Shown one piece after another: positions 12,735 to 25,223 of a stretch of 64,000 nt of DNA. A program made the translations under genes and the position numbers. The notes under the pieces are model-generated. The model searched no databases. It had not been told where the DNA came from and saw only the letters and a list, made by a program, of their open reading frames with translations. Origin of the DNA: Epiperipatus broadwayi (lineage: Eukaryota; Onychophora; Udeonychophora; Euonychophora; Peripatidae); assembly GCA_028023455.1 (NCBI GenBank), contig JAQFVV010012424.1, forward strand, positions 186,001 to 250,000, read 5' to 3'. Every line of letters starts with the position of its first letter. Position 1 is the stretch's first letter.

Positions 12735-13035
12735 AACTTCATGAAAAAGTATTTTGTGGTGAAATTGAACATGGTTTTTACAGGAGAACCAACTCTATAT
12801 TCTATAAAATTTATTTTAAAGATTAAAGAGATAGAAGGTCGGTTATTTTCATTGGCAGAATATGATTGAGGACAGAATACTATGGTGAACTGCAGTCAAA
12901 AAGGTCTTAAAATATTTCAGAAAGATAAATTTATGGCAGAAAAGATTAAAAGACATCATGAAATGTCAAATAAGCAGACTAAATAACTAGCATGTGATAT
13001 ATAAGGACAATCACCATAAAACTCATCTTTAATTT
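12735..13035 (+). pseudogene. LINE 3' end fragment, same family as 4-5 kb copy
   Basis: Readable pieces parallel the 4.0-5.2 kb LINE: KLHEKVFCGEIEHGF (compare LPQRMLYGEFRHGF), then FYKIYFKD, then a tail with DNHHKTHL (compare SRHHKTHS). Frameshifts separate them. It is a short, 5'-truncated copy, which is common for LINEs. Confidence 0.6.
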
Positions 13036-14360
13036 TGTACTCTTTGTCACTTATTTTTCTGAGTTTAAAATAGCTTTACTTATTTTGAATGACTGATAAT
13101 GATGACATATATATTTGCCATGTATGCCTATCTTTAAAAAGATAATATTTATTTAAAAAAATAAGATTTTAACAAGAACAAAAAATAAAATGTATTTACT
13201 TGTGTTTAAACTTTATATTATATGTTTTCTATTAATAATATAATAGAATAATTTTAATTCACATAAAAAAATTGTATTAAAATGTTTTATAAAATATATA
13301 CTTTTGGTAAACCTTTTTAATTTAATTAAAGCAAAAGAATGTAAATAAATTTGTATTAGTAAATAAGAAGATAGATTAATGAATTAATTAGATTACAAAG
13401 CAAACTATATGAAAAATATTGGGAGAAAAACATTTTTCTATTGGCTGAATAAAATGTGCTTTCCAGGTAAACTTCTAAAGAACAGAACAGATGTAATTAT
13501 TTTAGCAAAAGTGAAAGTAAAAGAAAGTTACTAGTTATGGTCAAGATAGAGTGAGAGAACAGCTAAAGCTATCCTATTCTCTGGATGGATTGCTAAATCA
13601 AAGCCATGAGGTGAGAGGAACAGGTTTGGGCTAATTTCCCATTTATATCCATAAGAATTGCTATCTTATATTTATGATAATGTTGTTTTTTTGATGATTA
13701 ATTTTTTTATATCAGAAAATGATTCTTGAAATTTTTTTGATAATGTCTTTGTAGAAAGATTATTGAATTCTTACCAACAAATAAATAATCCAAATCTTAA
13801 GCACTAAGAAAACCTACAGCCTAGCACATAAATCTATTTTTACATGGTCTTTATAAAAAGAACATTTTTTTAATTTAATCTAGTAAATCTACCTTAATAT
13901 TTAGAAAGAAGAGTATTATTTTCCCATTACAGATCTTTATATCACTTAACATATCCATTTGCAGAGATAGTAATTTATTTTAAAAGAAAGTAAATTTATT
14001 AACTGTTATTACTCTAAAATGTTATGTGTATTTCCAACTTGTTTATATATATATATATATATATATATTGGGGTTATGCTTAATTTAAAATTTACATATT
14101 AAATCATTTATTATAATAAATGTGTTAAAAGAGAGATTCTGTCTCTGGCCATGTGTAATTGAATGTCACATTCCATCTGGATGATATAGTAATTTCACTC
14201 TGAACTGCCAACAATGTTAACAAAGCATATCAGAACTTCAAGAATAGATGGATTCATTCTATTCCTCATCCTTTGTTTAACACTTGGAGTATATTTAATT
14301 CATAGTCTGAGGGAGAGTTATTTATTCCCTTTGTTTATATATGTATATATAAATAAAAGA
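13036..14360. other. Unassigned intergenic sequence with a TA microsatellite
   Basis: No gene seen. A (TA)n tract occupies about 14044-14069. Confidence 0.3.
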
Positions 14361-14453
14361 ATTACATTTTGAATTACAAACTTCAAACTAACTCAACCCA
14401 TAACTTTGACACCATCCATTTTAGATAAATACAGTAATGATTATTAATTTTTA
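14361..14453. repeat. Solo arm of the 14.6-kb hairpin family
   Basis: The sequence from ATTACATTTTGAATTACAAA through ACTCAACCCATA to AGTAATGATTATTAA is a diverged direct copy of the left arm of the hairpin at 14596. Confidence 0.6.
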
Positions 14454-14595
14454 TAAATGCATTAAATAACCTCAATATTACCATACATTAAATTCATATA
14501 AATAAAGATACAACAAATGATCCCCAAGATGAATTTCATGTTGAATCCACTCTCTCTCATATATATCTTTATTATATGAAAAATATCCATATTAA

Positions 14596-14845
14596 ATAAT
14601 TACATTTTGAATTATAAGTATCAAATTAACTCAACCCATATCTTTTGACAGCATCCACTCTAGATAAATATAGTAATGACTCATTAATTTTTTACTAAAC
14701 TAGGAATTGTCTCTAGCCCAGATATAATAATCTCTAGTTTAATAAATGATTAATAAGAGTCATTACTATATTTATCTAAAGTGGATGGTGTCGGAGATGT
14801 GGGTTGAGTTAATTTGACACTTGTAATTCAAAATGTAATAATTAT
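14596..14845. repeat. Foldback element
   Basis: The left arm (about 14598-14692) and right arm (about 14749-14842) are reverse complements around ACTCAACCCAT, GCATCCAC and TAGATAAATATAGTAATGA. The loop is about 56 bp. Together with the solo arm at 14361 it defines a dispersed family. Confidence 0.7.
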
Positions 14846-14965
14846 TACTAATCATTTATAAATGAAACAACTTCAGAATCAATTTAAAAGAGAAAATGAG
14901 TTTTTAATTCTTTAAACAAAGAAATATAGGTGGGGGGGGTTATAAATCTTTTGTCAAGTCTTCTT

Positions 14966-15063
14966 CTTTTCATGTGTCATAGCATCGGCCGGGAAGCGAC
15001 CCGCTAACCCAGGACAACTGCTTGTAAGGTAGCTGTGCTGATCACTCTACCACCAATGCTTGA
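14966..15063 (-). mobile_element. tRNA-derived SINE, copy 1, with 11-bp target duplication
   Basis: On the minus strand it runs GCATTGGTGG ... CCGGCCGATGC TATGACAC. The first and last seven bases of the tRNA-like part (14982-15059) pair as an acceptor stem. The element is bounded by identical CAAGTCTTCTT at 14955-14965 and 15064-15074. A B-box-like GGGT/GGTCGC-TCCCGG region is present but degenerate. It is a short non-autonomous retroposon copied by an unidentified LINE. Confidence 0.8.
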
Positions 15064-15251
15064 CAAGTCTTCTTGATATCAACTTGGTTAGAACTATTTA
15101 TATAATCTATTCATATAAATAATTGTTTGTACTATCATTTAAATATTATATCTTATGATAATCTCTTTACTATAATCTATATATATTTTCATATTTCACA
15201 AAAAGAAATCACTTCTTTTTCTTTTAAAACTTGCTTTTTGTTAGAACCAAG

Positions 15252-15740
15252 AGTCTGTGCTCATATACCCTATATATTACTTATATTGATACAGGTATAT
15301 AAGCCTATATATCAGTTATTACGTAGAGATGTCTGCCCACCCCTTGTATAGGTATTAAATGGATTATGTCCTGTACATGAGGGGTTAGATTGACTTTAGG
15401 TCAACATGGGTGTGATAGGAATCTCGGCCTCAGGGTGGCTTTGAGCGTTCCATAATCAAATTTTTAATTAGATGGATGGTTGAAGAGTTGGAGTGTGGAG
15501 TGTATTGAGGCCTGTCCATTAAAGTATGAAGATTGGCTATCTTATCTGAGCATTTATTGCATATATGTGTGGAGATGATGTAATCTGGACCAACTGATGA
15601 TTGCTCGTTTAGCATGAAATACGTATATTGGTGATTATTTATCTTTTCGACATATATATGTTAAAATGTATCAGTGTTATAAGATAGATTTGAGAATGGT
15701 GGGTTGTGTGGAAGTCTGTGCTCATATACCCTATATATTA
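15252..15740. repeat. Segment flanked by 28-bp identical direct repeats
   Basis: The same 28 bases, beginning AGTCTGTGCTCATATACCCT, occur at 15252-15279 and 15713-15740. The interval between includes a block near 15618 (AATACGTATATTGGTGATTA) that recurs at about 50047. It could be a terminally repeated retroelement fragment or a tandem duplication. Confidence 0.55.
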
Positions 15741-16094
15741 AAGAAAAAAGATAATTTATATGCTAAAAATATGATTATTTTTTACTAGTGTGTATTTGTG
15801 AATTATTTCTGATGGATTTTTGTTAAATGTTGAATTATTATACTATTTTATCTGAATCATTCTATTCATGCTAACTGTTCATGTATATGGGAAAGAATAT
15901 CTATTAGGGATGGGTTGTTGGTATGCATGGAGCTTTCTTTAGTTAATCAGAGTAATGAACATTTGGGAAAAAGTCGTTGCTCTGGTTTGACATATTATCT
16001 GTTTAATAATGTTATGTATTTAGGGCAAAGTAAACATATACTATATGTATTTTCCTGAAGGTTTGTGATAATGGTAATTTAGTTGTATATGTAT

Positions 16095-16515
16095 ATTGAA
16101 CTATTTATGTCATCTAATATTAACTACTGAATATCTTTAGAAAAATTTAACTTTATTTAAATTTTCAAATTACATAGGTTAGTATATGCACATTTTGAGA
16201 GATATTATTTTCTCTTCAGATATTGCTGGGCCTGACCAGTGACAGTACTAGCATGGGAATTGAATCTGGATTCTTAGATTCTTGAAATTGAATTTTATGG
16301 TAATGCTGTAAGCCATCCTGTCAGAATGGCTAGATTAGAATGTTACCTTAAAATTCAAAGCTAATGGTCCAGGTTTGATTCCCATGCTAATACTGCCACT
16401 GGTCAAGCCAGCAATACCTGAAAAAGAGAATACCTCTCAAAATGTGCATATACTAACCTGTGTGCTACTACTAACAATTAAATGTAGTTGGAAATAGTTC
16501 AATATATAAGTGCAA
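16095..16515. repeat. Foldback element related to the 55.7-kb repeat
   Basis: Core arms are 16176 onward (AGGTTAGTATATGCACATTT) and its reverse complement ending at 16459, with internal matches through TTGCTGG..TGACCAGTG and CATGGGAAT. Outer flanks also mirror one another (ATTGAACTATTT left, AAATAGTTCAAT right). A half copy of the same family is at 55697-55870. Confidence 0.7.
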
Positions 16516-19500
16516 ATATACTATATGTATATATAAATAATAGAATGAGTAGGAATATTTCCATGTAATAACTAGAGAAATATATTAGCAGTGGTGTTGC
16601 TAAGTAATTATCAATTACTATTGATATTCCCCAAGTTAAACTACTTGCTCTAGTAGCCAATAACACCATTTTTGTCTTAATGTTTGCTGTCATTCAATTG
16701 TAATCAAACTAGATGCTTAATTCATTTTCTTCTTTGTTTCTCTTCTGATTGTTGATATCAATATTGTTATTTGTACCTTGGATGATTGTTATCATTACAG
16801 ACACCATCACTAATCATTATGGAAAATTCCAGTTTCATTTAGCTTGACACCCAAACTTGTGGACTGAATGAATGATCATTATTATCAAAAAGTATCAGAA
16901 TATATCTTTATATAGTGTATTTTTTTTATAAATTTTGTACCATCGTCATATTAAGTAAATTGATGCATTTCATTTTTTATATTATGTTTGTGAGTATTAG
17001 GATTGTTTTTTTCATTATTATTGGTTCTAATTGATTTTTTACATAAAAAGTGATAAATGTCACTTAAAGCTTTAAAATAATAGCGTTGAGAAGAGCATAA
17101 AATATTTGACAAAAAAAGCTTTTCCATATTATTTCTGTAATAGATATGTAGAATTATTGCTATTATATAGTGGTATATTGTATTATTTATTTAAAAATAA
17201 ATGTATTGCAATATCTTAAACCAACAAATGAATTTTGAATTTTTAAATTACATGTAGACATAGTTTTTATATTTAGCAACATCTTTACTCATATACATGA
17301 AATGTGCTTTGAAAAGAACTACATGTTTTCTTTTCTATCATAGTTTTATGTGAGAAATTTGACCAGAATCAGTAAGTTTGTCAAGTTGTATTTCTTAAGA
17401 ACAAGTTATGGTGAAGGAGAATCAATAAATGCATAATGGTTGCTGCTTTTTTGTGTGTCAAACTGGGAATTGGTTTCATTTGACAAAGTATTTTTCAGTG
17501 ATAATGGCATGCATCAGTTAATCTTGATGCCAAATAGACCAATTATATTTCTAGACACAATAAAAGTTAAACAACTTCCAGTTAGGTAATTCATTTTTAT
17601 ATGTTGTTCACATTTAAGAAGCAATAGATGCATGAAATAGTAAATTGGATAGATTTAAACCAAATTGTATTGTATAGAAATCAAGAACTATGTCTTATGG
17701 TAGCATAGAAATCAAATCTTGCTAATGATCTCTCTAATGTCTGAGTCCCAGATAATTATGTATGTTATAGCTTGTAATTACATGATTTTTGATCTTTCTT
17801 CAATTACATTTAATATTATTTTGAAAAAAATTAATATTCCTAAGCTAAGCTTTCAGATTCATGGTATTGATTCTCAGGAGAGATGAATCTATGGATAATA
17901 ATTAAATCTTGGTATTTAATTAGAAAGGGCTTTCTATTATATAAAATTTTAACTGTTTTGATTATTTAAGATAAAACTCTGCAATAGCACTGAGTACAAC
18001 AGAGATTAGAAGAAAAAAAAGGTTCAAACTGATCCATTATTGGAGAACAAAGAATCTAATTCATCAAAATAAAAAGGAAAATTAATTTATTCATGTTTGC
18101 ATTTTCATTTAACATATCTTACGGCCTTGCACTGTAAACTACTCTTAGCATTTTACATGATTTATTTACTTTTTTTGTTGACATTTAAGCATACTTTCAC
18201 TAATGGTGCTTAGTAAATATATTACGACCATTACACAGGTAGAAATCAAATGGTAACTATTAGTAATTTAAATTTATATTGATTTTAGATATAATAATAA
18301 CCATATAGGGTGTTTCCAGTGGGTGGGTCATGGTGGGCTATGATTGTGAGAAATGCATTTTCTCAAAGGCGCTGAGCCATTTTAAATGATTAATTTATAT
18401 AGCTTTACGTTATAAGTGTGATAGCACTATTTAATATTATAATAATAACCATGATAAAATCTAAGAAAAAAATGTATTGAACAGAAATTTTATACTTCTT
18501 TTAAATGTTTTTATTTAACTTAAAAAATCTGTTTGTTTGCTTATTTAGTTCAAATCTTACAAACGATTTTTAACATACTTTTACTGAATGAATTTTCTTC
18601 AAATTTTGTACACGTGTTAAGTATCAATGACAATGTGATATTTCAGGGTTGTCCAATCTAACAATATTAGTAGTCTAACAATATTAGTAATTCAAACTAT
18701 GTTGATATTGGTTCTATAAGTTTTCAATGATGTGCAATAGGTGGCAATATATTTTTTAAAAATATGCTTTTGTTTTGAATTTCATGACTAATTCATTAAA
18801 ATTATTTACAGTTAATTAAAATAGAAAAAGAAATAAAGGATGAAATCTTAATTTTTCTTGATTGTTAAATTAAAACTTTTTTTAAATCACTGTTTCCGTA
18901 AATACAAAAATCGTGTAATGTACGTGAATTTTATTTCAAATATTGGAAAGACAATGTTACTATTTTGAGTGTCAATTTTTAAATTTGAATACAAAATGTC
19001 CATTGCAAAGTATCCAAATACTACAAAATAATATATATAAATGGTTCTATTTGTTTGATTAGTAATATACTAAAAATCAAAGAATAATTTCTTTCAATCA
19101 CAGTTTTGGTTATTATATGTAACTTGAAATAAAAGTGTCCACTAATTAATTAATTCAAAATTATTTTTTGGTTTTTAATACATTACTGATCAAACTAAAT
19201 AAAAACATTTCTATACAATATTTTTTATAAATATTTTATTTTTGCATTTATTTATAAAAATAAATGTTTTGTTTTTCTCTAGTGCTTTCTATTTCATATA
19301 TAAATCCTTTATTTTTTACTAACATTACTCCCCCACCCCTCTGCATCTTGCATATTAAATTGAATATAAGAATTTTAAAATTTGATTCGCAGTGATAAAA
19401 GATTGCTGATCCCTGATTAGAATTTTTATACAACATTAACAAAGTAAACAAATCTTGGTATTTTAATTAATTGTTATATTATTTTATTTCCTCTTTATTG

Positions 19501-20072
19501 TTCTTTTCTTCTTTACATGAAACACTCCATTCCATTATTGAAATTGTAAGAGCAATGTGTCTATTATTGAAAAACATTTGCTAATCAAATTGATCACTAT
19601 TTAATATTTCATTGTATTTTCTTTTTATCCTTTGTCTTCTATGCTAAAAGATTTAAAATTCATTATAGGCAAAGATATTTGCTATGTATTTTTTCCTGCT
19701 TTAAATGTAAATTAGTCATTATTATTCAGAGTTTTCATCTGGTCATTGCGTTTATTAATATTAAGACATGAAATTATATTTAAACTAAATTCCATATTTA
19801 AAAGCACACATTCTGGTATACATACCATTCCCAAATTCACACTGGTTCATCATTCCCATTGCATTTTTCCAAATCATCATCTACTCAACTTTGTTTTTGT
19901 CCATATTTATATAACTGATTACTCAATTTCTATGGTTTCTTTTCTGAAAAAGATTTTTTTCTTTCCATCAATTTTAACATCTTATTTAAATGTCAATTCT
20001 TTCTAAAACAAAATTTCTGATAAAATTCAATCGGTGATTCTTCCAACCAAGAAAGTTTATTCTAATAAGAGT
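16516..20072. other. Long unassigned stretch
   Basis: No gene or element can be supported. Seen but unproven: a 17-bp tandem repeat (TCTAACAATATTAGTAG-like) near 18657-18691, a possible hAT-like end at about 18646 (CAGGGTTGTCCAATC) and another at about 19407 (TGCTGATCCCTG) whose flanks do not match. Confidence 0.25.
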
Positions 20073-20169
20073 AGCAAACTCTATACAGTTGTGCCACCAA
20101 GTGCAAGTTTTAGTAATCAATATATGCAAGAAGGTTTGCACTTGGTGGCACTACAATATAAAGTTTGCT
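20073..20169. repeat. Short foldback of the GTGCCACT family
   Basis: GCAAACTCTATACAGTTGTG and CCACCAAGTGCAA at the left are mirrored by TTTGCACTTGGTGGCACTAC at the right. The arms match the termini of the foldback family at 44.5 and 48.9 kb (ACAGTAGTGCCACTCA). Confidence 0.6.
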
Positions 20170-20385
20170 GCAGGTGAAATAGTGATTACATGATGTTTTG
20201 ATGATTTATACCTATCCTACTTATGGGATAATGGTGACTGTGGGTTTTGAAAGACCAAAAACACCAAAATGTAGATGCTGAACTAAGTTCAGATCTATAT
20301 GACTACAAGAAAATGAGCTTGGATTGAAAACATTGTTTTAATCTTGGGCTTTTAGCTTTATAGTTAACTAAATAGGTAAAAAAAA

Positions 20386-20570
20386 TGACTGCTGGAGGAT
20401 TGCATTAGATCCTAAGATGTAGGTGCAGTGCTTTCAAATTCAAGGCTCCTCGCTGATGAAAGCCACAGACTAGAAACTAGACTGAGATATTGGATGAGTA
20501 ACCACTAGGTAGAGATTTTATGCACAAACCTTGCACCTATTGATTACTAAGATTTGTACTTGGATTATTA
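20386..20570. repeat. Half copy of the foldback family
   Basis: TGACTGCTGGAGGATTGCAT, then GTGCAGTGCTTTCA, GCTCCTCGCTGATGAAAG and ATATTGGATGAGTA follow the order seen in reverse at 37875-38095 and forward at 49140-49299. Confidence 0.6.
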
Positions 20571-22950
20571 ACAGTCTGTGTAAGCATATGAAATGGTGAT
20601 CACGTAAAGTTTATTATAGTTCTGCAGCTATAATACTATTTAAATGATTATTTATCCGGTATGACAGAAAACTTCTCAACTGCAGACTGATAAGACGCTG
20701 CAGTTAAGTGCACCCAATCTTTATGCGTGTCTACATGTAGAAGTGTCACCATGAACTTGTAAACAGGATCCATCTTTTGTTATATGAACACCAATCTATA
20801 AATTTTTGGCAGGAAGCCTGTCTGATTGTAGTTAATTCATAGTTTGAAGAAAAATGTTTGCTATGACAACATTTTGATTCATTTGTCAAGTCAAACAATT
20901 GTAAAAGATTCACCTCAAATTGAATTGCAAGCTGATCTTTAGAGGAATTGTATCAAAATTGTGCTATTTTAGAACATATATGAGTTTGATGATCCAGAAA
21001 TGACTGAGATGATTAAGTGATTAAGCCATTTTTAGCTGACACTTGTGTTATTCCAGAACAGAATGTAGCATTCAATTTCATATCAAATACACCAGAAAAG
21101 ATTTACAAAAGTAGGAGTTAAGGATTTTTATGAAATTAAGAAACCTTATTATTTAGGGAATATGATTGATTGACCATGAAAATAAATGATTAGATTTACC
21201 TGAAACATTGATGGATTTTTGTTTAAGGGCTTAGTCTAGAATTTAATGAAAGAAGTTTATCTTATACTCAAAAGTTTATTAATAGAGGCAGGGATTTCAA
21301 TTTTGAATTAGCAATTGGAAAGATAAAAAAAGGCATATCAAACATGAGTAGATGTATCTTGGGTGTTGTATCAGTTCACTTTTGTTTTAATCCTCTCATT
21401 TATGACAATTCTTCAATTGGTCCATTTAAAAGAGCTTTACTCTTGTTGGGCTTAACAGAGTTTAAATCCCTTTTATAATTTAAAAAAATAAAAATAAACA
21501 CGAGAACAGACTGGGCCTTCAAGCAGAGAAGTAGATTATTATTGATAGAAGAACCATCAACGGTACCTATAACCAGATCAAGACTATCCAAAGCATAACC
21601 TATGATTACATTTCCAGGATATAGCACTTTTTGACTGCTAGATTCAAACTCCTGCCATTCAAAGCATTTTATGTTTTGAGGATCAACCTCAGATGCCAGC
21701 TAACCATAGGTTATATAGTCAGCATGCTTCAGACAATAGGTACACAATCCAGTGCTTGAAATATCCCATGACTAGCTCATTCTCAGTTGTAAAGGGTCTT
21801 TGGCATGTTTACTCTACACATATAATTATTTAAAGACTAATTTATTGGTGACATGGTTACAAAAGAGAGTGAATTGACCAAATAACAATAAAGCAAAACA
21901 ATATTTATTTTATACACTCATGTGTAACATAATATAATAAAAATTTATACAAGAAATATTAAAGATTACTTTAGGCTATAGTTGTGATAGTCCATTAGAG
22001 TTTATTCATTAGTATATATATGTCTAGATATTTATAATGGAGAGAAAAAGAATATATTTATCCAGGTTTAATACTAATAATAACACCATTTGTTCAGTTT
22101 CCCATTTGTTTCCATTTTACTTGTTGACTACCAACCAGTTGGCCTTTTGTTTTCCATCAATGATTTTTGGTTTCCTTTCCATTCTTTAGGTTGACAATAG
22201 AGGCAAGAGATTATTGGCAGCTCACATATCACAGGTCATGCATTGGATTCAGGTTGAAAACATCTGATGGTACTGAAGACTAGATCAAAGACCAGCTGAA
22301 CACTTTTAATGTTCTTTAGCACAGCATGTCACTAGGACTTCAATGAAGATAGGTCGATGAATGTGGACAGCTTTTCTGACCATCTTCCCTTCTTTATTTT
22401 TTTAATAATAAATATAGCAGAGCATTAATAATAATCTGCCTGAATAATAATTTGACTGAGGCTGAATAACAATCTGACTGGTTTTGCTTCTAATTAATTT
22501 CTTTGATATTTCTCCCTCCCATTGTTTTTTTTTTATCTGACTGAGATTAAGTTTAATTAATTCTTGCATTTTTCAGCTATCTAATCTCATTTCAAGATTA
22601 ATATAACTATCTCATTGTTTGATTAAATAGTTTGTATGGTTTTAATTGTTAGTTCTACTTTTTCTTTTATCAGACAGTAATCTTTTACTAGTTACATTTA
22701 AAAGTTTTTCGTTTTATAAATTACATTTTGTTTCGATTTTTACATTTATTTGTTATTGTTTCTTTTTTTATGCATACATTTTTTTTTCTGTAATTTATAA
22801 AAAGGAAGAGCTAGTTTCAATCTTTACTTAAGATTTATTTTCCCCCTACTCCAATCCTAAACCTTTACTCTTTTATTTAAAAAAAAAAAATTTGTATATG
22901 CAATCATTCATTTTTGGTACAATTACATTTCTTTTTTTAATATATTAATG
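20571..22950. other. Unassigned stretch, possible retroelement debris
   Basis: No intact ORF. The minus ORF at 21400-21627 (75 residues) has no recognised motif. A run near 20920-21030 (QIELQADL-like reading) hints at hAT transposase but is too short to call. If the 23.5-kb Gypsy element had a 3' LTR it should lie to the left of 23.5 kb, but I could not delimit one. Confidence 0.25.
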
Positions 22951-23259
22951 TATATATGTGCTCTGCGCACAGTTAATGAAGCTATTAATAAATTGTCAAA
23001 ATTTTTACTGCCAAGCGCTTTCGGGACAGTCTACAGTCCCATATTCATGGCAAATTATTCTGTTAATAACTGTAAAACTATGCAAATTTTATGCAAATTT
23101 ATATGCAGATGTTACGTGGACCATTTACGAGAAAGGGAATAGCAGGCCTCTCTTCTGTTGATTGCCGATGGGTCAGCCGCAATGAAGTAAGCTTCCCTAA
23201 CTTTACGTTTGGTGTCGTTTATTAATAGCTTCATTAACTGTGCGCAGAGCACATATATA
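22951..23259. repeat. MITE with 42-bp perfect terminal inverted repeats
   Basis: Bases 22951-22992 (TATATATGTGCTCTGCGCAC ... CTATTAATAAA) are the exact reverse complement of 23218-23259. The 225-bp interior is less A+T-rich than its surroundings and noncoding. The long perfect termini suggest recent activity. The two short overlapping ORFs inside are fortuitous. Confidence 0.85.
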
Positions 23260-23529
23260 TTAATTTATTTAAGTGTTAATGAAGTAAAATCTTAACTATT
23301 TCTTTTTTTAAAGAAAGCTGTTTATATTATTTTATTTTAATAAATTAATCACTGTCCTCTATTTTCTCTCAAAATGAAAATACATAATGCAATTATATAT
23401 GTGTAGCTTTAACATATATATTTCGCTCACATTACATCACACACTCCCCAGTTGGAGAGGTAAAATGTATCAGTTTGACCCATTTTAGTTCTGACACTTT
23501 ATTATTATTATTTTTTAATATGACTTCCA
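23260..23529. other. Unassigned sequence left of the Gypsy pol remnant
   Basis: It contains a purine tract on the minus strand complementary to CTCCCCAGTTGGAGAGG (about 23444). It could be the 3' untranslated part of the minus-strand Gypsy element, but no LTR is visible. Confidence 0.25.
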
Positions 23530-24125
23530 AATTACCTGGATCTTCCTTTTCCCTTTTTATCTGTCCAGTTATTCTAATTCGTTTATGTTCAATCAGATGG
23601 TTCCCCTTTTTTTTTTATCAATCTCAGTGACGAGCATTGTAAGTTCCTTTTTCCTTCATGCACTTTGCCATGACAAACACATTGTTTTCATATTTGTGTA
23701 TTACCACATAAGGTCCTTCGTAGATTGGTTGAAACTTTTTATACACATTTTTCTGCATAGTTTACAGGATTAATTCTTATAACATTGTCTCCTATCATAA
23801 ATGTATCCTTTGCCTTCTCTGCCTTAACTCTCCCATCTTCCTTAGCTTAAACTGCACTTGTATAGCATCCCTTGCTTTATCTACAAAGCCCATCTTCACT
23901 GACAGTTTAGTTTTAAATGGATAGGATATGTTTTTCCAAAATGAAGCCATACAGGTTCAAACCCTATAAATTTATTTTTCGACCAATTCATTATATTGAT
24001 GATCCATGAAATTTCCTTAACCCACCCTTGATTATTGTTGGATATATACACTCTGAATAATCATCTTAATTCCCACATGACCTGCTCACATGGATTGGAC
24101 TGCAGGTTACAAATAGATGTATGTT

Positions 24126-24323
24126 TTATTTTGTCCTTTCAACCCATTTCTTCCACTCCTCAGAAACGAACGGCAGTCTGTGATCGAATATAATGGTATC
24201 AGGAACTCCAACAAATGCCGCTGTTCCAACACCCGTATAGTTTGTTTGACATTTGACTATGACACCAGTTTTGAAAATATATTGCAGACTACTACCATAT
24301 CTTATTCTGTTAAATGGGGGCAA
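24126..24323 (-). pseudogene. Integrase core segment of the Gypsy remnant
   Basis: GVPDTIIFDHRLPFVSEEW corresponds to the G-P-x-x-I-x-S-D-x-G-x-x-F-x-S-x-x-W block around the second catalytic Asp of retroelement integrases. The Asp is kept, but the neighbouring Ser and Gly/Asn are changed. The plus-strand 123-residue ORF over it is antisense shadow. Confidence 0.78.
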
Positions 24324-25028
24324 TGGTTCATATTAATCTATAGCCACAAAGCTATTAGGTTATCAAGAGTAAATAGGCATAAGCGAACTATTCCAGATGC
24401 ATTGTTTTGTTCTCAAGCATACTTCACACTCGTTTTTGATGTTCAGAATGCTGGCATACATTTCTGGCCAGTAAAACTAATGACTTAACCAACCCCCAAT
24501 TTTATTTGCTCTATAATGCCCATACTTTTGATGAATATGATCCACTATCTGTCTCCACAAAGTGAATGAAATAACTATATGCCTTTGTTTCTTCATTTTT
24601 ATATTGTAACCCACCCACCCCCTTTTAAGCAATAGCACTTTCTATTTCCACAATAGATTGCTTCTGCTTCCTGTTATGTATTGATGCTGCAGATATTTTA
24701 TTATCTGTCCACAGTCAGAGTCTTCTCTTTGTTTTTCCTTTAACCACTGGAGGTCACTTTCTATGGCCTCACTTCTGTCTACTTCCATTGCAGCAATATA
24801 TATGTCATTACAGCTTAAATGCCGTTGGTCCTGTGATGTTGGGTAATGGCTTAATGTGTCTGCTACTGTATTTTCTCTCCCTTGGCAATATTTTACACTA
24901 ATTAAATTCTTGGAGGAATAAACTCCACCTTATCAGCCAACTGTTTGTTAGGAAGCTATGGTTTAAGAATTCAAGGCTTTTGTGATCTGTGATTACAATC
25001 ACCTCGGACCCTATTACTGATGGAATTT

Positions 25029-25223
25029 TTAAAAAGCCCAAATGATTGCTAAAGCTTCCTTTTTCATCACTGTGTAATTTAATTCAGGACCCTTCAATAA
25101 ACGGCTTATAAAGAAAAGGACACTCTGCCGGATGCCCTCTTGGATTTGAAAAAGTGTAGCCCCCAATACAACCCCATCGGTTTGTATGAAAAATGGCTTG
25201 TGATAGTCAGAATATGGTAGCAT
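25029..25223 (-). pseudogene. RNase H domain open segment of the Gypsy remnant
   Basis: 64 residues. LPYSDYHKPFFIQTDG carries the first catalytic Asp context of Ty3/Gypsy RNase H (xxxTDA/G). KKEALAIIWAF carries the Glu-containing motif. It is the longest uninterrupted piece of this pol. Confidence 0.8.

Noticed and set aside
18646-19420. Possible hAT element between CAGGGTTGTCCAATC and TGCTGATCCCTG
   Set aside because: Flanking octamers do not match and the ends are only weakly alike.
21400-21627. 75-codon minus-strand ORF (VIIGYALDSLDLVIGTVDG)
   Set aside because: No recognised family, no splice sites and no neighbours to support it.
24117-24488. 123-codon plus-strand ORF
   Set aside because: Lies antisense to the integrase remnant, whose minus-strand reading has recognisable motifs.
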